DNA from: Spirochaetales bacterium | Lineage (GTDB): Bacteria; Spirochaetota; Spirochaetia; Sphaerochaetales; Sphaerochaetaceae | Direction of reading: 5' to 3' | DNA: 7,608 bases | Assembly (NCBI GenBank): GCA_017614625.1 | Contig: JAGABK010000090.1 | Span: 1 to 7,608 of the forward strand | Shown here: positions 1 through 6,066 of the stretch, piece after piece | Numbering within the stretch: the first letter of the stretch is position 1 | Layout: each line of letters opens with the position of its first letter | The notes under the pieces: generated by a model | The model's database searches: none | What the model saw: the letters and a program-made list of their open reading frames with translations, nothing else | Told to the model about the DNA's origin: nothing | Position numbers and translations under genes: made by a program

Positions 1-1444
1 CTGCCAGCCACTGGCCGTACATCTTGCCCCACATCGCCTTGGCCCATCCGGTGTCGGAGATGGTGAAATGCAGTCCGTCGTACTGGGCGCAGTGCCAGTA
101 CTTGGCCGTGTGGAAGTGGCCCAGGGCGTACTTGTGGTTGTGCATGGCGATCTTCGGATAGCCGGAGGTCCCGGATGTGAAGAACATCAGGAGCAGGTCG
201 TCGCCGCAGGGGCTGTCCTCCGTCCTGGGGAAGCTTGAGGAGAACATCTTGTACTCCTCGTCGAAGAACCTCCAGCCCTCCCTCTTCTCGTTGACGATGA
301 TCTTGTTTATCAGGGTCGGACTGGTCTTGGCAGCCTCCTCCACATGCTCTGGCACGTTGTCGTCCGGCGTGCAGACCACGGTGTTGATCCCGGCAGAGTT
401 CAGACGGTACTCGATGTCATGCGGCAGCAGCTGGTTCGTGGCGGGAATAACGACCGCACCCAGCTTGTTCAGGCCCAGCATGGCGTACCAGAACTGGTAG
501 TGGCGCTTGAGGATCAGCATGACCCTGTCGCCCTTTTTGATTCCCAGGCTCTTGAAGTAGTTGGCGCAGCGGGCAGATTCCCTCTTCATGTCCAGGAAGG
601 ACAGCCTGCGCTCGGTCTTGTCCTTCGAGATGTGGAGCATGGCCAGCTTGTCGGGATTGCGCTTGGCCATCTCGTCCACGATGTCGTATGCGAAATTGAA
701 CTTCTCCGTGTTCTTGAAGGTGATCTTCTCCGGCGTGCCGTTCCCGTTGAGCGTGACATCCACATACTTGTGCCAGAGCCTCTCGCTGTCGTCCACCCTT
801 CTCTGCTGCAGCGCGACCGGCGAGTACGTGACGGGCGTGAGCTCCGGGATCGGCGCCCCGGTCGGATTCAGGACGATGGCGTAGAACTCGCAGTCCTGGC
901 CATTGACGGCGATCATCCCATGCGGCGTGGAGGAGCTGAAGTAGATGCTGTCCCCCGGCCCCAGCGTCGTGCGGTGCTCGCCGACCTGAACCAGGAGGTT
1001 TCCGGATATCACCAGGTCGAGCTCCTGGCCGTCGTGGCTCGTCAGCTCGATGTCCCTGTGCTGGGCCTCCTCGTCGTATCTGCTCCTGACGTACAGGGGC
1101 TCGGCGATCCTGTTCTGGAAGGCGTAGGCCAGATTGTAGTAGGTCATGCCGTGGGCGTTGCTTATCTCCTGTCCGCGGCCGGCCCTGGTGACTGTGAACG
1201 ACTTGAGCGTCGGACTGTGTCCCTCGATGATGTCGGTTACGTCGACGCCAAGGGCAAGGGCGCACCTGTAAATGAAGGTGAAGTTGAGGTCCCCTGTTCC
1301 GGACTCGCAGGCAAGGTACTCCTCGCGTGTGGTCTGGGTCTTCACGGCCATCTCATAGGTCGTCAGTCCCTCAATCTCGCGCAGTTCCTTGATCCTCGCG
1401 GCCATCTCCTGGATCTTGTAGTCAAGTCCTGTAATCTGTCCCAC
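1..1444 (-). CDS. HTH-cupin-AMP-forming acyl-CoA synthetase fusion (3' end outside window)
   Basis: Predicted to activate a carboxylic acid with ATP and CoA through an acyl-AMP intermediate. The 481 codons present show three parts. Residues about 15-75 resemble an XRE-type helix-turn-helix (IKELREIEGLTTYEMAVKT). Residues about 100-195 are cupin-like (HDGQELDLVISG, then LGPGDSIYF and TPHG). From about 235 an AMP-binding enzyme begins, with the ATP-binding P-loop FFTSGTSGYPK at 421-431 and DTGWAK at 464-469, the latter typical of medium-chain acyl-CoA synthetases. The C-terminal AMP-binding subdomain lies beyond base 1. I chose the GTG at 1444-1442 because AAGGAGG sits 5 bases upstream; the next in-frame Met is codon 15 and lacks good spacing. 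A T-box leader directly precedes it. HTH-cupin proteins usually regulate transcription; fused here, the module may sense substrate or be autoregulatory. The acid used cannot be read from the sequence; branched-chain or aryl acids are possible. Confidence 0.92.
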   Translation of the reverse strand, partial: MGQITGLDYKIQEMAARIKELREIEGLTTYEMAVKTQTTREEYLACESGTGDLNFTFIYRCALALGVDVTDIIEGHSPTLKSFTVTRAGRGQEISNAHGMTYYNLAYAFQNRIAEPLYVRSRYDEEAQHRDIELTSHDGQELDLVISGNLLVQVGEHRTTLGPGDSIYFSSSTPHGMIAVNGQDCEFYAIVLNPTGAPIPELTPVTYSPVALQQRRVDDSERLWHKYVDVTLNGNGTPEKITFKNTEKFNFAYDIVDEMAKRNPDKLAMLHISKDKTERRLSFLDMKRESARCANYFKSLGIKKGDRVMLILKRHYQFWYAMLGLNKLGAVVIPATNQLLPHDIEYRLNSAGINTVVCTPDDNVPEHVEEAAKTSPTLINKIIVNEKREGWRFFDEEYKMFSSSFPRTEDSPCGDDLLLMFFTSGTSGYPKIAMHNHKYALGHFHTAKYWHCAQYDGLHFTISDTGWAKAMWGKMYGQWLA

Positions 1445-1449
1445 ACAAT

Positions 1450-1456
1450 CCTCCTT
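1450..1456 (-). promoter_or_regulatory. Ribosome binding site deciding the GTG start of the synthetase
   Basis: AAGGAGG lies 5 bases before an in-frame GTG (1444-1442). It falls just after the T-box terminator U-tract, so it is transcribed only when the terminator is not formed. An overlapping GTG two bases upstream is in a different frame and would give a 64-codon shadow product. Confidence 0.75.
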
Positions 1457-1462
1457 GCGGGT

Positions 1463-1507
1463 AAAAAAAATACCCGTCCCAAAGAATCACTGCTTTGAGA
1501 CGAGTAT
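1463..1507 (-). terminator. T-box intrinsic terminator
   Basis: The RNA forms a 15-bp stem, AUACUCGUCUCAAAG with CUUUGGGACGGGUAU, all Watson-Crick or G-U, around the loop CAGUGAUU, followed by eight U residues. Its 5' arm contains CAUACUCG and CUC, which are also the 3' arm of the antiterminator, so the two folds exclude each other. Confidence 0.93.
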
Positions 1508-1736
1508 GAAACATACCCGCGGTACCACTCAAATTGCATTCCGCTCACACGGAACACCGCTCAGGCTCCAACAAGCCTTATGCCCTTACGCGGCAGGTTC
1601 GGGAGGGGTCTACTCGCACACAAGGCTTTCTGCCCTCCGGCTCGGGAGCGACAGCTCTTTCCGTTAGTTCCCCCGGCTCGCACCACCCGCCGTCTCTCTC
1701 ATGGCTATCCGGAAAAGCACTCTCCGTCAACGCTTT
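1463..1736 (-). promoter_or_regulatory. T-box riboswitch (tRNA-sensing leader)
   Basis: On the minus strand this leader carries the hallmark T-box sequence GAGUGGUACCGCGGGU (1530-1515). Other T-box parts are present in the right order. Stem I has an AGAGAG segment followed by the distal loop GGGUGGUGCGAGCC (about 1700-1675), and an upper helix GCUUUUCCG with CGGAAAGAGC. A stem II region AAGCCUU/AAGGCUU (1628-1622 with 1579-1573) encloses the conserved AGUAGA and GCCGCGUAAGG. A stem III hairpin GUGUUCCG/CGGAAUGC spans 1557-1536. The antiterminator can form by pairing GAG (1530-1528) with CUC (1499-1497) and CGGGUAUG (1519-1512) with CAUACUCG (1508-1501), leaving UGGUACC bulged to bind the tRNA 3' end. 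A mutually exclusive terminator follows. By family knowledge, uncharged cognate tRNA stabilises the antiterminator and turns on the downstream gene. The specifier codon is less certain: GUC at 1652-1650 is the best reading. Confidence 0.93.
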
Positions 1737-1739
1737 GAG

Positions 1740-1787
1740 GTTACTATACAAAGAAGCAGGTTTTTGTGCAATACCCCGTTACTATAC
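1740..1787 (-). repeat. Direct repeat GTATAGTAAC, two copies
   Basis: GTATAGTAAC occurs at 1787-1778 and again at 1749-1740 on the minus strand, identical over 10 bases and 38 bases apart. The downstream copy includes the -10 hexamer TATAGT of the T-box promoter; the upstream copy lies just before the -35 box. It may be an operator pair, a second promoter's -10, or chance. Confidence 0.55.
1743..1771 (-). promoter_or_regulatory. Sigma-70-type promoter of the T-box transcript
   Basis: TTGCAC (1771-1766) and TATAGT (1748-1743) are separated by exactly 17 bases, close to the consensus TTGACA-17-TATAAT. The predicted start is near 1736, just before T-box stem I, which is where a T-box transcript is expected to begin. 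The -10 lies inside one copy of a direct repeat, and the -35 lies inside a near-copy of the 12-mer found upstream of the neighbouring nuclease-like gene. Confidence 0.75.
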
Positions 1788-1791
1788 GTTC

Positions 1792-2622
1792 CTATTTGAG
1801 GAATTGCTCGATTATCCTCTTCACCTGGGTCGTGTCGAACGGACGCTTGCCCGACTCGAAAGACATGAGCAGTTTCTCCCCCGGGAGGAAGTCGAAGTTG
1901 TAGTAGTCGTTCATCTTGGGCATGAAGGAATTGTTGATGTATTCCGGGTCATCCATGCGTCCGAAATGCTCCCAGTAGTACACCTTCCTGGTCCGCTTGT
2001 TGAGAACTGTGAAATCCGGATACAGGAACACGCCGAACATGGCGTTCAGCGGGACGATTTCCTCATACCGGTAGGGTACGCCCGCCTCCGCAAGCATGCA
2101 GGCTATCATCCACTCGCTCTTCGACCTGACCTTCTCTCCCCTGGGAGTCTCGTAGATGAAATCGCTTTTCATCCATCTGTTCTGGTACTCCTCCTTCTGC
2201 CAGCGCTCCGCATAGCCGTCGTCGGTGAACATGCTGGGAGACGTGTTCCTCCGGATTCCCTCCGGCAGGTTTCCGTAGACAGAATCCATATCGGCCTTGT
2301 CGATTCCCGCCCCGTCCTTTTCCGATTCCAGCAGTTCGAGGCACCTGTCCAGCTGCCTGATTTCCTTCTGTGCCGCAGCCTTAAGCCTCTTGCCGTGTAC
2401 CTTGTTGCAGAGCTGCCGGATCCGGACGGTTTTATCCCTGCCGAGGTATGTGACCGTGCCATCTCCGCTTTCCCGGACAATGTAACGGTACTCTCCTGAT
2501 TGCAGTCTGCAATACAGATTCCCGTTTACCAGAAGAACCTTGCTCTTGTCGATGGTTCCGACCAGTTTCTCTACTTCCGACTTCCTTTCTGCTATCTGCT
2601 TCTTCAAATCATTTTTGTTCAT
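1792..2622 (-). CDS. Uncharacterised PD-(D/E)XK nuclease-like protein
   Basis: A 276-residue soluble protein of unknown role. The N-terminal third (1-30 and 80-105) is charged and helical, possibly coiled coil. The C-terminal half holds a pattern typical of restriction-like endonuclease folds: RSKSE (166-170, acidic residue E170 in a first helix), AGVPYRYEE (180-188), YPDF (201-204, D203), then YWEHFG (216-221, E218 with H220), and a downstream Lys/Tyr-rich helix. This matches the E...PD...ExK arrangement, with His where the motif Lys is usual. I recall similar unnamed proteins in gut Bacillota, but no function. The start ATG has no Shine-Dalgarno sequence. The gene stands alone between purB and the T-box, with its own AT-rich upstream region containing three TTTTTGTACAAA sites. 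No terminator is visible between it and the T-box promoter. The fold is inferred; catalysis is unproven. Confidence 0.85.
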   Translation of the reverse strand: MNKNDLKKQIAERKSEVEKLVGTIDKSKVLLVNGNLYCRLQSGEYRYIVRESGDGTVTYLGRDKTVRIRQLCNKVHGKRLKAAAQKEIRQLDRCLELLESEKDGAGIDKADMDSVYGNLPEGIRRNTSPSMFTDDGYAERWQKEEYQNRWMKSDFIYETPRGEKVRSKSEWMIACMLAEAGVPYRYEEIVPLNAMFGVFLYPDFTVLNKRTRKVYYWEHFGRMDDPEYINNSFMPKMNDYYNFDFLPGEKLLMSFESGKRPFDTTQVKRIIEQFLK

Positions 2623-2629
2623 GATTCAT

Positions 2630-2712
2630 TTTTTGTACAAAAATGCCCGAAAAACAAGTTTTTTGTACAAATTTTATACATTTTATTTCATTTTTCAGAG
2701 TTTTTGTACAAA
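2630..2712. repeat. Three-copy TTTTTGTACAAA operator-like array
   Basis: On the plus strand the 12-mer TTTTTGTACAAA occurs at 2630-2641, 2660-2671 and 2701-2712, all in the same orientation, each holding the palindrome TTTGTACAAA. Start-to-start spacings of 30 and 41 bases are near 3 and 4 helical turns, so the sites would face roughly the same side of the DNA. They surround a -10-like TATAAA upstream of the nuclease-like gene, which suggests binding by a dimeric regulator. No known regulator is identified. Confidence 0.75.
2673..2678 (-). promoter_or_regulatory. Possible -10 element of the nuclease-like gene
   Basis: TATAAA within TGTATAAAAT on the minus strand lies about 50 bases before the ATG. 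One TTTTTGTACAAA site begins right after it, covering the expected start, and another overlaps the expected -35 position, where no good TTGACA match exists. The assignment rests on the -10 and context only. Confidence 0.4.
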
Positions 2713-2762
2713 CCGCGAGGACAAATAATCATTTCAGTGAAAACAAAAAGGATTCAAAGACA

Positions 2763-4133
2763 TCAACCTATGATTTTCATTGCCATCCTGGCCGCATCGC
2801 CGTAATAGTCAGACGCATCCAGGCAGGAGACGACCTCGTCCGCCTTCATGTAGACCAGAACCGCCTTGTCCGAGGACAGAAGACCCACCAGCGGATTGTC
2901 CTTCCCGTCCTGGACCGCGTCCCAGGCCTTGAGGCTGGCTTCCCTGATGACCTCGTGCATCGCCTGACGGTCGGCGCCCCTGCGTCCGAGTTCCATCAGA
3001 AGGCGCTCGGTGGCCGCGAAGACCCCGTAAGCAGCAAGATTGCGGGAAACCGCACCCTCATGGACATTCATCCCCGAAACGACCTTCGAGGCAGTCAGAA
3101 GGATCTCGTCCATGGCGAGGAACGCCTGCGGCAGGAAGAGCCTGCGGTTGGCGCTGTCGTCCAGAGTCCTCTCGAGGATCGAGAGCGAGGCGTTGTCCCA
3201 TGCGTTGGGAACAAGCGAATGGACATAGCGGCAGAGGCTGTCGATCTTCTCGCAGTTGATGGGGTTTCTCTTGAACGGCATGGCCGAAGAGCCCACCTGG
3301 CTCTTTCCGAACGGCTCGCTCCACTCCCCTATGGCCGTGCTCTGCAGCATGCGGAAATCAAGGGCGAACTTGGCAAGCACGCATGAAAGCGAATCCAGGG
3401 CGTGCATCACGCGAAGGTCCTGCGTCCTGGGATAGACCTGGGTAGCGCCTTCGAAGGCCACAAGCCCCAGCTCTTCCATGACAGACCTGTCCAGGTCGGC
3501 GGCGCTCATTCCGGTTCCCTCGAGAAGCGCGGCGTAGCTTGCACGCGTTCCCACGGCTCCCTTCATGCCCTTGCCCTTGATCTCAAGCGCCTCAAGCTCT
3601 TTTATGCACTCGTCCAGATCCTGCACGACAAGGGCCAGCCTGTAGCCCACCGTGGTGACCTCGGCGCTCTGGATGTGCGTGAAGGCCATGCAGGGAACAT
3701 CCTTGTATCTGCGGACCTTTTCCGCAAGCGAGACCCTGAGTGCCTTTGCTTTCCCAAGCACGATCGCCAGTGCCTGTTTCAGGCGCAGCGCGTCGGCGTT
3801 GTCCAGGACATCCATGCTGGTGGCTCCCAGGTGGATGACCCCTCCTCCGACCTCGCACTGCTCGGCGTAGGTCTTGATCTCGGCCATGAGGTCGTGTTGG
3901 ATAGTACCCTCGATCTCAAGGGCCCTTTCGATGTCGATGTCCTTTGCATGGGCCTTCAGGTCCTCGAGCTGGGCGTCAGAGACGATCCCGGCCTTGTTCT
4001 GGGCCGCCGCAAGGGCGATCCAGACGCGTCTGAGAAGAAGGCGCTTGTTGCTTTCCGACCAGGTCTCCTTCATCTCTGAGGAGCCGTAGCGCCATGTGAG
4101 CGGGGAAATGAAAGTGTCGAAACCGAAATCCAT
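2763..4133 (-). CDS. purB: Adenylosuccinate lyase
   Basis: Cleaves adenylosuccinate to AMP plus fumarate, and SAICAR to AICAR in the de novo purine route, in the cytosol. It has 456 residues, usual for the family. The fumarase/aspartase superfamily signature GSSAMPFKRNP is at 281-291, with the catalytic Ser in this flexible loop. Other conserved sites are HD at 80-81, HLGATSMDVLDN from 101, and FTHIQSAEVTTVGYR at 151-165, whose H153 corresponds to the catalytic His region (often written THLQPAQPTT, so this version is divergent). Placement 36 bases after purA supports PurB over argininosuccinate lyase or fumarase. A GGGGGT ribosome binding site precedes the ATG. No clear intrinsic terminator follows the TGA; the next 140 bases are AT-rich and hold the operator-like array. 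Confidence 0.95.
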   Translation of the reverse strand: MDFGFDTFISPLTWRYGSSEMKETWSESNKRLLLRRVWIALAAAQNKAGIVSDAQLEDLKAHAKDIDIERALEIEGTIQHDLMAEIKTYAEQCEVGGGVIHLGATSMDVLDNADALRLKQALAIVLGKAKALRVSLAEKVRRYKDVPCMAFTHIQSAEVTTVGYRLALVVQDLDECIKELEALEIKGKGMKGAVGTRASYAALLEGTGMSAADLDRSVMEELGLVAFEGATQVYPRTQDLRVMHALDSLSCVLAKFALDFRMLQSTAIGEWSEPFGKSQVGSSAMPFKRNPINCEKIDSLCRYVHSLVPNAWDNASLSILERTLDDSANRRLFLPQAFLAMDEILLTASKVVSGMNVHEGAVSRNLAAYGVFAATERLLMELGRRGADRQAMHEVIREASLKAWDAVQDGKDNPLVGLLSSDKAVLVYMKADEVVSCLDASDYYGDAARMAMKIIG

Positions 4134-4169
4134 GCCAACCCCCTGTCAGTTTCGTCGCTGTTCGTCAGC

Positions 4170-5435
4170 TTACAGAATGATAATCTGCTCCCTCTCCGGG
4201 CCGACCGAGACATAGGAGACCGGGCAGTGGGCGTATTCGCCTATTGCCTTGACGTACTCCTGGGCCTCCTTGGGAAGGTCCTCCCACTTCCGGCATCCGG
4301 TGGTGTCGCATTTCCAGCCCTTGAAGACCTTCCATACCGGCTTGGCCTTCTCCTGACCCTTGGTGTCGGGCAGGTAGCGGGTGATCTTTCCGTCGATGTC
4401 GTAGGCCTCGCAGACTTTGATCTCGTCGAAGGTGTCGAGGACATCCATCTTCGTGACGGCGATGGAGGTGAATCCGTTGATGTACGAGGAATAGTCCAGG
4501 GCGACCGCGTCCAGCCAGCCGCATCTTCTGGGACGGCCGGTGGTGGCGCCGTACTCGGCTCCGATCTCACGCAGCTTCTTTCCGTCGTCGTCGAAGAGCT
4601 CGGCGACGAACGGGCCTCCGCCGACGCTTGTCGAATAGGCCTTGGTGACTCCGATGATGTCGGTGATCCTGTTCGGGGCGATTCCCGATACGTTGGCCGC
4701 GCCTCCGCTGGTGGGATTGCTGGATGTAGTGTACGGATAGATTCCCCAGTCGAGGTCCCTCATGATTCCCAGCTGTCCCTCGAGGACGACCTTGCTGTCC
4801 TTGCACGCTGTGGCTTCCCTGACGATGGGGATGGTGTCGACGATCCTGGAGCCGAATATCTTGGCCCAGTAGGCGCACTTGTCCATGAGCTCGTCCACTG
4901 TGAACTGCTGCAGTCCGTAGTACTCCAGCTCGCGGTTCTTCTTGGGCAGGATCTTCTCCAGGTGGGCCCTCAGTCCTTCCGGATCGAGGATCTCGCCGGC
5001 CCTGATGCCCTCTCTGGCGGCCTTGTCGCTGTAGCAGGGTCCGATTCCCCTCTTGGTGGTTCCGATCTTGTCGTGGGCCGACCTTCTGGCCTCCTCCGCT
5101 CCGTCGAGCAGGCAGTGGTAGGGCATGATCAGGTGCGCCCTGACATCGATCCTCAGGTTCCTGTGAAGCTCGGCGGGGATTCCTGCCAACTCACCCTGCA
5201 TGGTGTCGAAGTTGACGACCGCTCCTACTCCGACGATGCTGATCGCCTTGGGATTGAAGATGCCGGAGGGCACGATGTGAAGCGCGAACTTGCCGTATTC
5301 GTTGACGACGGTATGTCCGGCGTTGTCTCCGCCCTGGTATCTGATGACCACGTCCGCGTCTGTCGCGAGGTAGTCTACGATCCTTCCCTTTCCTTCATCG
5401 CCCCACTGGGCGCCGATGATTGAAATAACCGACAT
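4170..5435 (-). CDS. purA: Adenylosuccinate synthetase
   Basis: Joins IMP and aspartate using GTP to make adenylosuccinate, the first committed step from IMP to AMP. It has 421 residues, normal length. The GTP-binding and catalytic loop GAQWGDEGKG is at 8-17 with catalytic D13; GGDNAGHT at 35-42 supplies catalytic H41. Further signatures are TTKRGIGPCYSDKA at 126-139, SSNPTSGGAA at 238-247, GATTGRPRRCGWLD at 296-309, the guanine-specificity TKMD at 328-331, and a C-terminal SVGPERE. The IMP-binding segment reads EGQLGIMRDLDWG at 219-231 where most bacterial enzymes have EGAQGTLLDIDHG, so this is a divergent sub-type. Its AGGAGG ribosome binding site (5446-5441) overlaps the hpt stop codon, implying translational coupling. 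purB follows 36 bases downstream. Confidence 0.97.
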   Translation of the reverse strand: MSVISIIGAQWGDEGKGRIVDYLATDADVVIRYQGGDNAGHTVVNEYGKFALHIVPSGIFNPKAISIVGVGAVVNFDTMQGELAGIPAELHRNLRIDVRAHLIMPYHCLLDGAEEARRSAHDKIGTTKRGIGPCYSDKAAREGIRAGEILDPEGLRAHLEKILPKKNRELEYYGLQQFTVDELMDKCAYWAKIFGSRIVDTIPIVREATACKDSKVVLEGQLGIMRDLDWGIYPYTTSSNPTSGGAANVSGIAPNRITDIIGVTKAYSTSVGGGPFVAELFDDDGKKLREIGAEYGATTGRPRRCGWLDAVALDYSSYINGFTSIAVTKMDVLDTFDEIKVCEAYDIDGKITRYLPDTKGQEKAKPVWKVFKGWKCDTTGCRKWEDLPKEAQEYVKAIGEYAHCPVSYVSVGPEREQIIIL

Positions 5436-5445
5436 GTTCGCCTCC

Positions 5446-6015
5446 TCAGCCCGGAATCTTCATCTCTGCTATGTAAGGCAGGGTCCTGTACTGCTCGCCG
5501 TAGTCGAGGCCGTATCCCACGACCCAGACGTCGGGAATCGTGAATCCCACGTACTGGAGGTGGACTTCGACCTTGTGGCGGTCAGGCTTCTCCAGAAGGA
5601 CGGCGGTGTTGACCGACCTCGTTCCCCTCGCCTTGAGGTTGCGCACCAGGTAGTCGAGCGTGTATCCCGTGTCCAGGATGTCCTCGACAATCAGGACATG
5701 GTGTTTCTCCAGATTCTCCCTGGTGTCCATGACGAGTCTGACGTTTCCGGTGGACGTGCTGCCCTTCCCGTAGCTTGAGACGGCGATGAAATCCACGACA
5801 TGGGGCACGGTGAGCTTCCTGCAGAGGTCTGCGAGGAAGATGAACGAGCCCTTCAGGATTCCTACCAGGACCAGCGGTTCGGTGATGCCGGCGTAATCAT
5901 GGTTGATCTGGTTCGCCATTTCGATGACTCTTCTCTGGATCGTGTCTGCGTCGATCAGAACCCTCTCAAGATCCGCCGTGAGCGGCGGAATGGCAATGGA
6001 ACGGATGTTTGTCAT
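5446..6015 (-). CDS. hpt: Hypoxanthine phosphoribosyltransferase
   Basis: Salvages hypoxanthine (and usually guanine) with PRPP to give IMP (GMP) and pyrophosphate. It has 189 residues, typical for bacterial Hpt. The PRPP-binding motif VLIVEDILDTGYTL is at 107-120, with the two acidic residues E111-D112. LKGS at 54-57 is the pyrophosphate loop, SSYGKGS at 80-86 the flexible active-site loop, LLEKPDRH at 140-147 provides the purine-contacting Lys, and PDVWVVGYGLDYGEQYR at 161-177 is the C-terminal purine site. AGGAGG lies 4 bases before the ATG. It heads a cluster with purA and purB, so its product IMP feeds straight into AMP synthesis. The preceding gene ends 51 bases upstream in an AT-rich gap that could hold a weak promoter. 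Confidence 0.96.
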   Translation of the reverse strand: MTNIRSIAIPPLTADLERVLIDADTIQRRVIEMANQINHDYAGITEPLVLVGILKGSFIFLADLCRKLTVPHVVDFIAVSSYGKGSTSTGNVRLVMDTRENLEKHHVLIVEDILDTGYTLDYLVRNLKARGTRSVNTAVLLEKPDRHKVEVHLQYVGFTIPDVWVVGYGLDYGEQYRTLPYIAEMKIPG

Positions 6016-6066
6016 AAGGCCTCCTGAGAAAGAATATAAAATATGTCGATTTCTAGCAATACGAAG

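Noticed and set aside
417..1265. Minus-strand open frame of 282 codons
   Set aside because: It is in a different frame from the synthetase, is rich in Arg, Gly and Gln with no domain, and is a shadow of the true gene.
344..1498. Plus-strand open frame of 384 codons opposite the synthetase
   Set aside because: It is antisense to a clear HTH-cupin-AMP-binding reading frame, shows no recognisable domain, and arises from GC-rich codon bias.
1651..1653. UGU (Cys) as T-box specifier
   Set aside because: It is followed by a pyrimidine rather than the usual purine, and the UGGU bulge predicts discriminator A73, which does not match bacterial tRNA-Cys.
1534..2499. Plus-strand open frame of 321 codons
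   Set aside because: It runs across the complement of the T-box leader and the nuclease-like gene; both are better explained on the minus strand.
2713..2762. Terminator after purB
   Set aside because: Only very short self-complementary AT-rich stretches such as TTTCACTGAAA are present, with no GC stem plus U-tract.
2643..3386. Plus-strand open frame of 247 codons starting in the operator array
   Set aside because: Antisense to purB and low in recognisable content; its start has no ribosome binding site.
4227..5423. Plus-strand open frame of 398 codons opposite purA
   Set aside because: Antisense shadow of a gene with all PurA motifs; no ribosome binding site or domain supports it.
6020..6060. 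Promoter in the TPR-hpt gap (TTGCTA, 17 bases, TATTCT)
   Set aside because: The gap is AT-rich and the hexamers match consensus only weakly; not strong enough to list as a feature.
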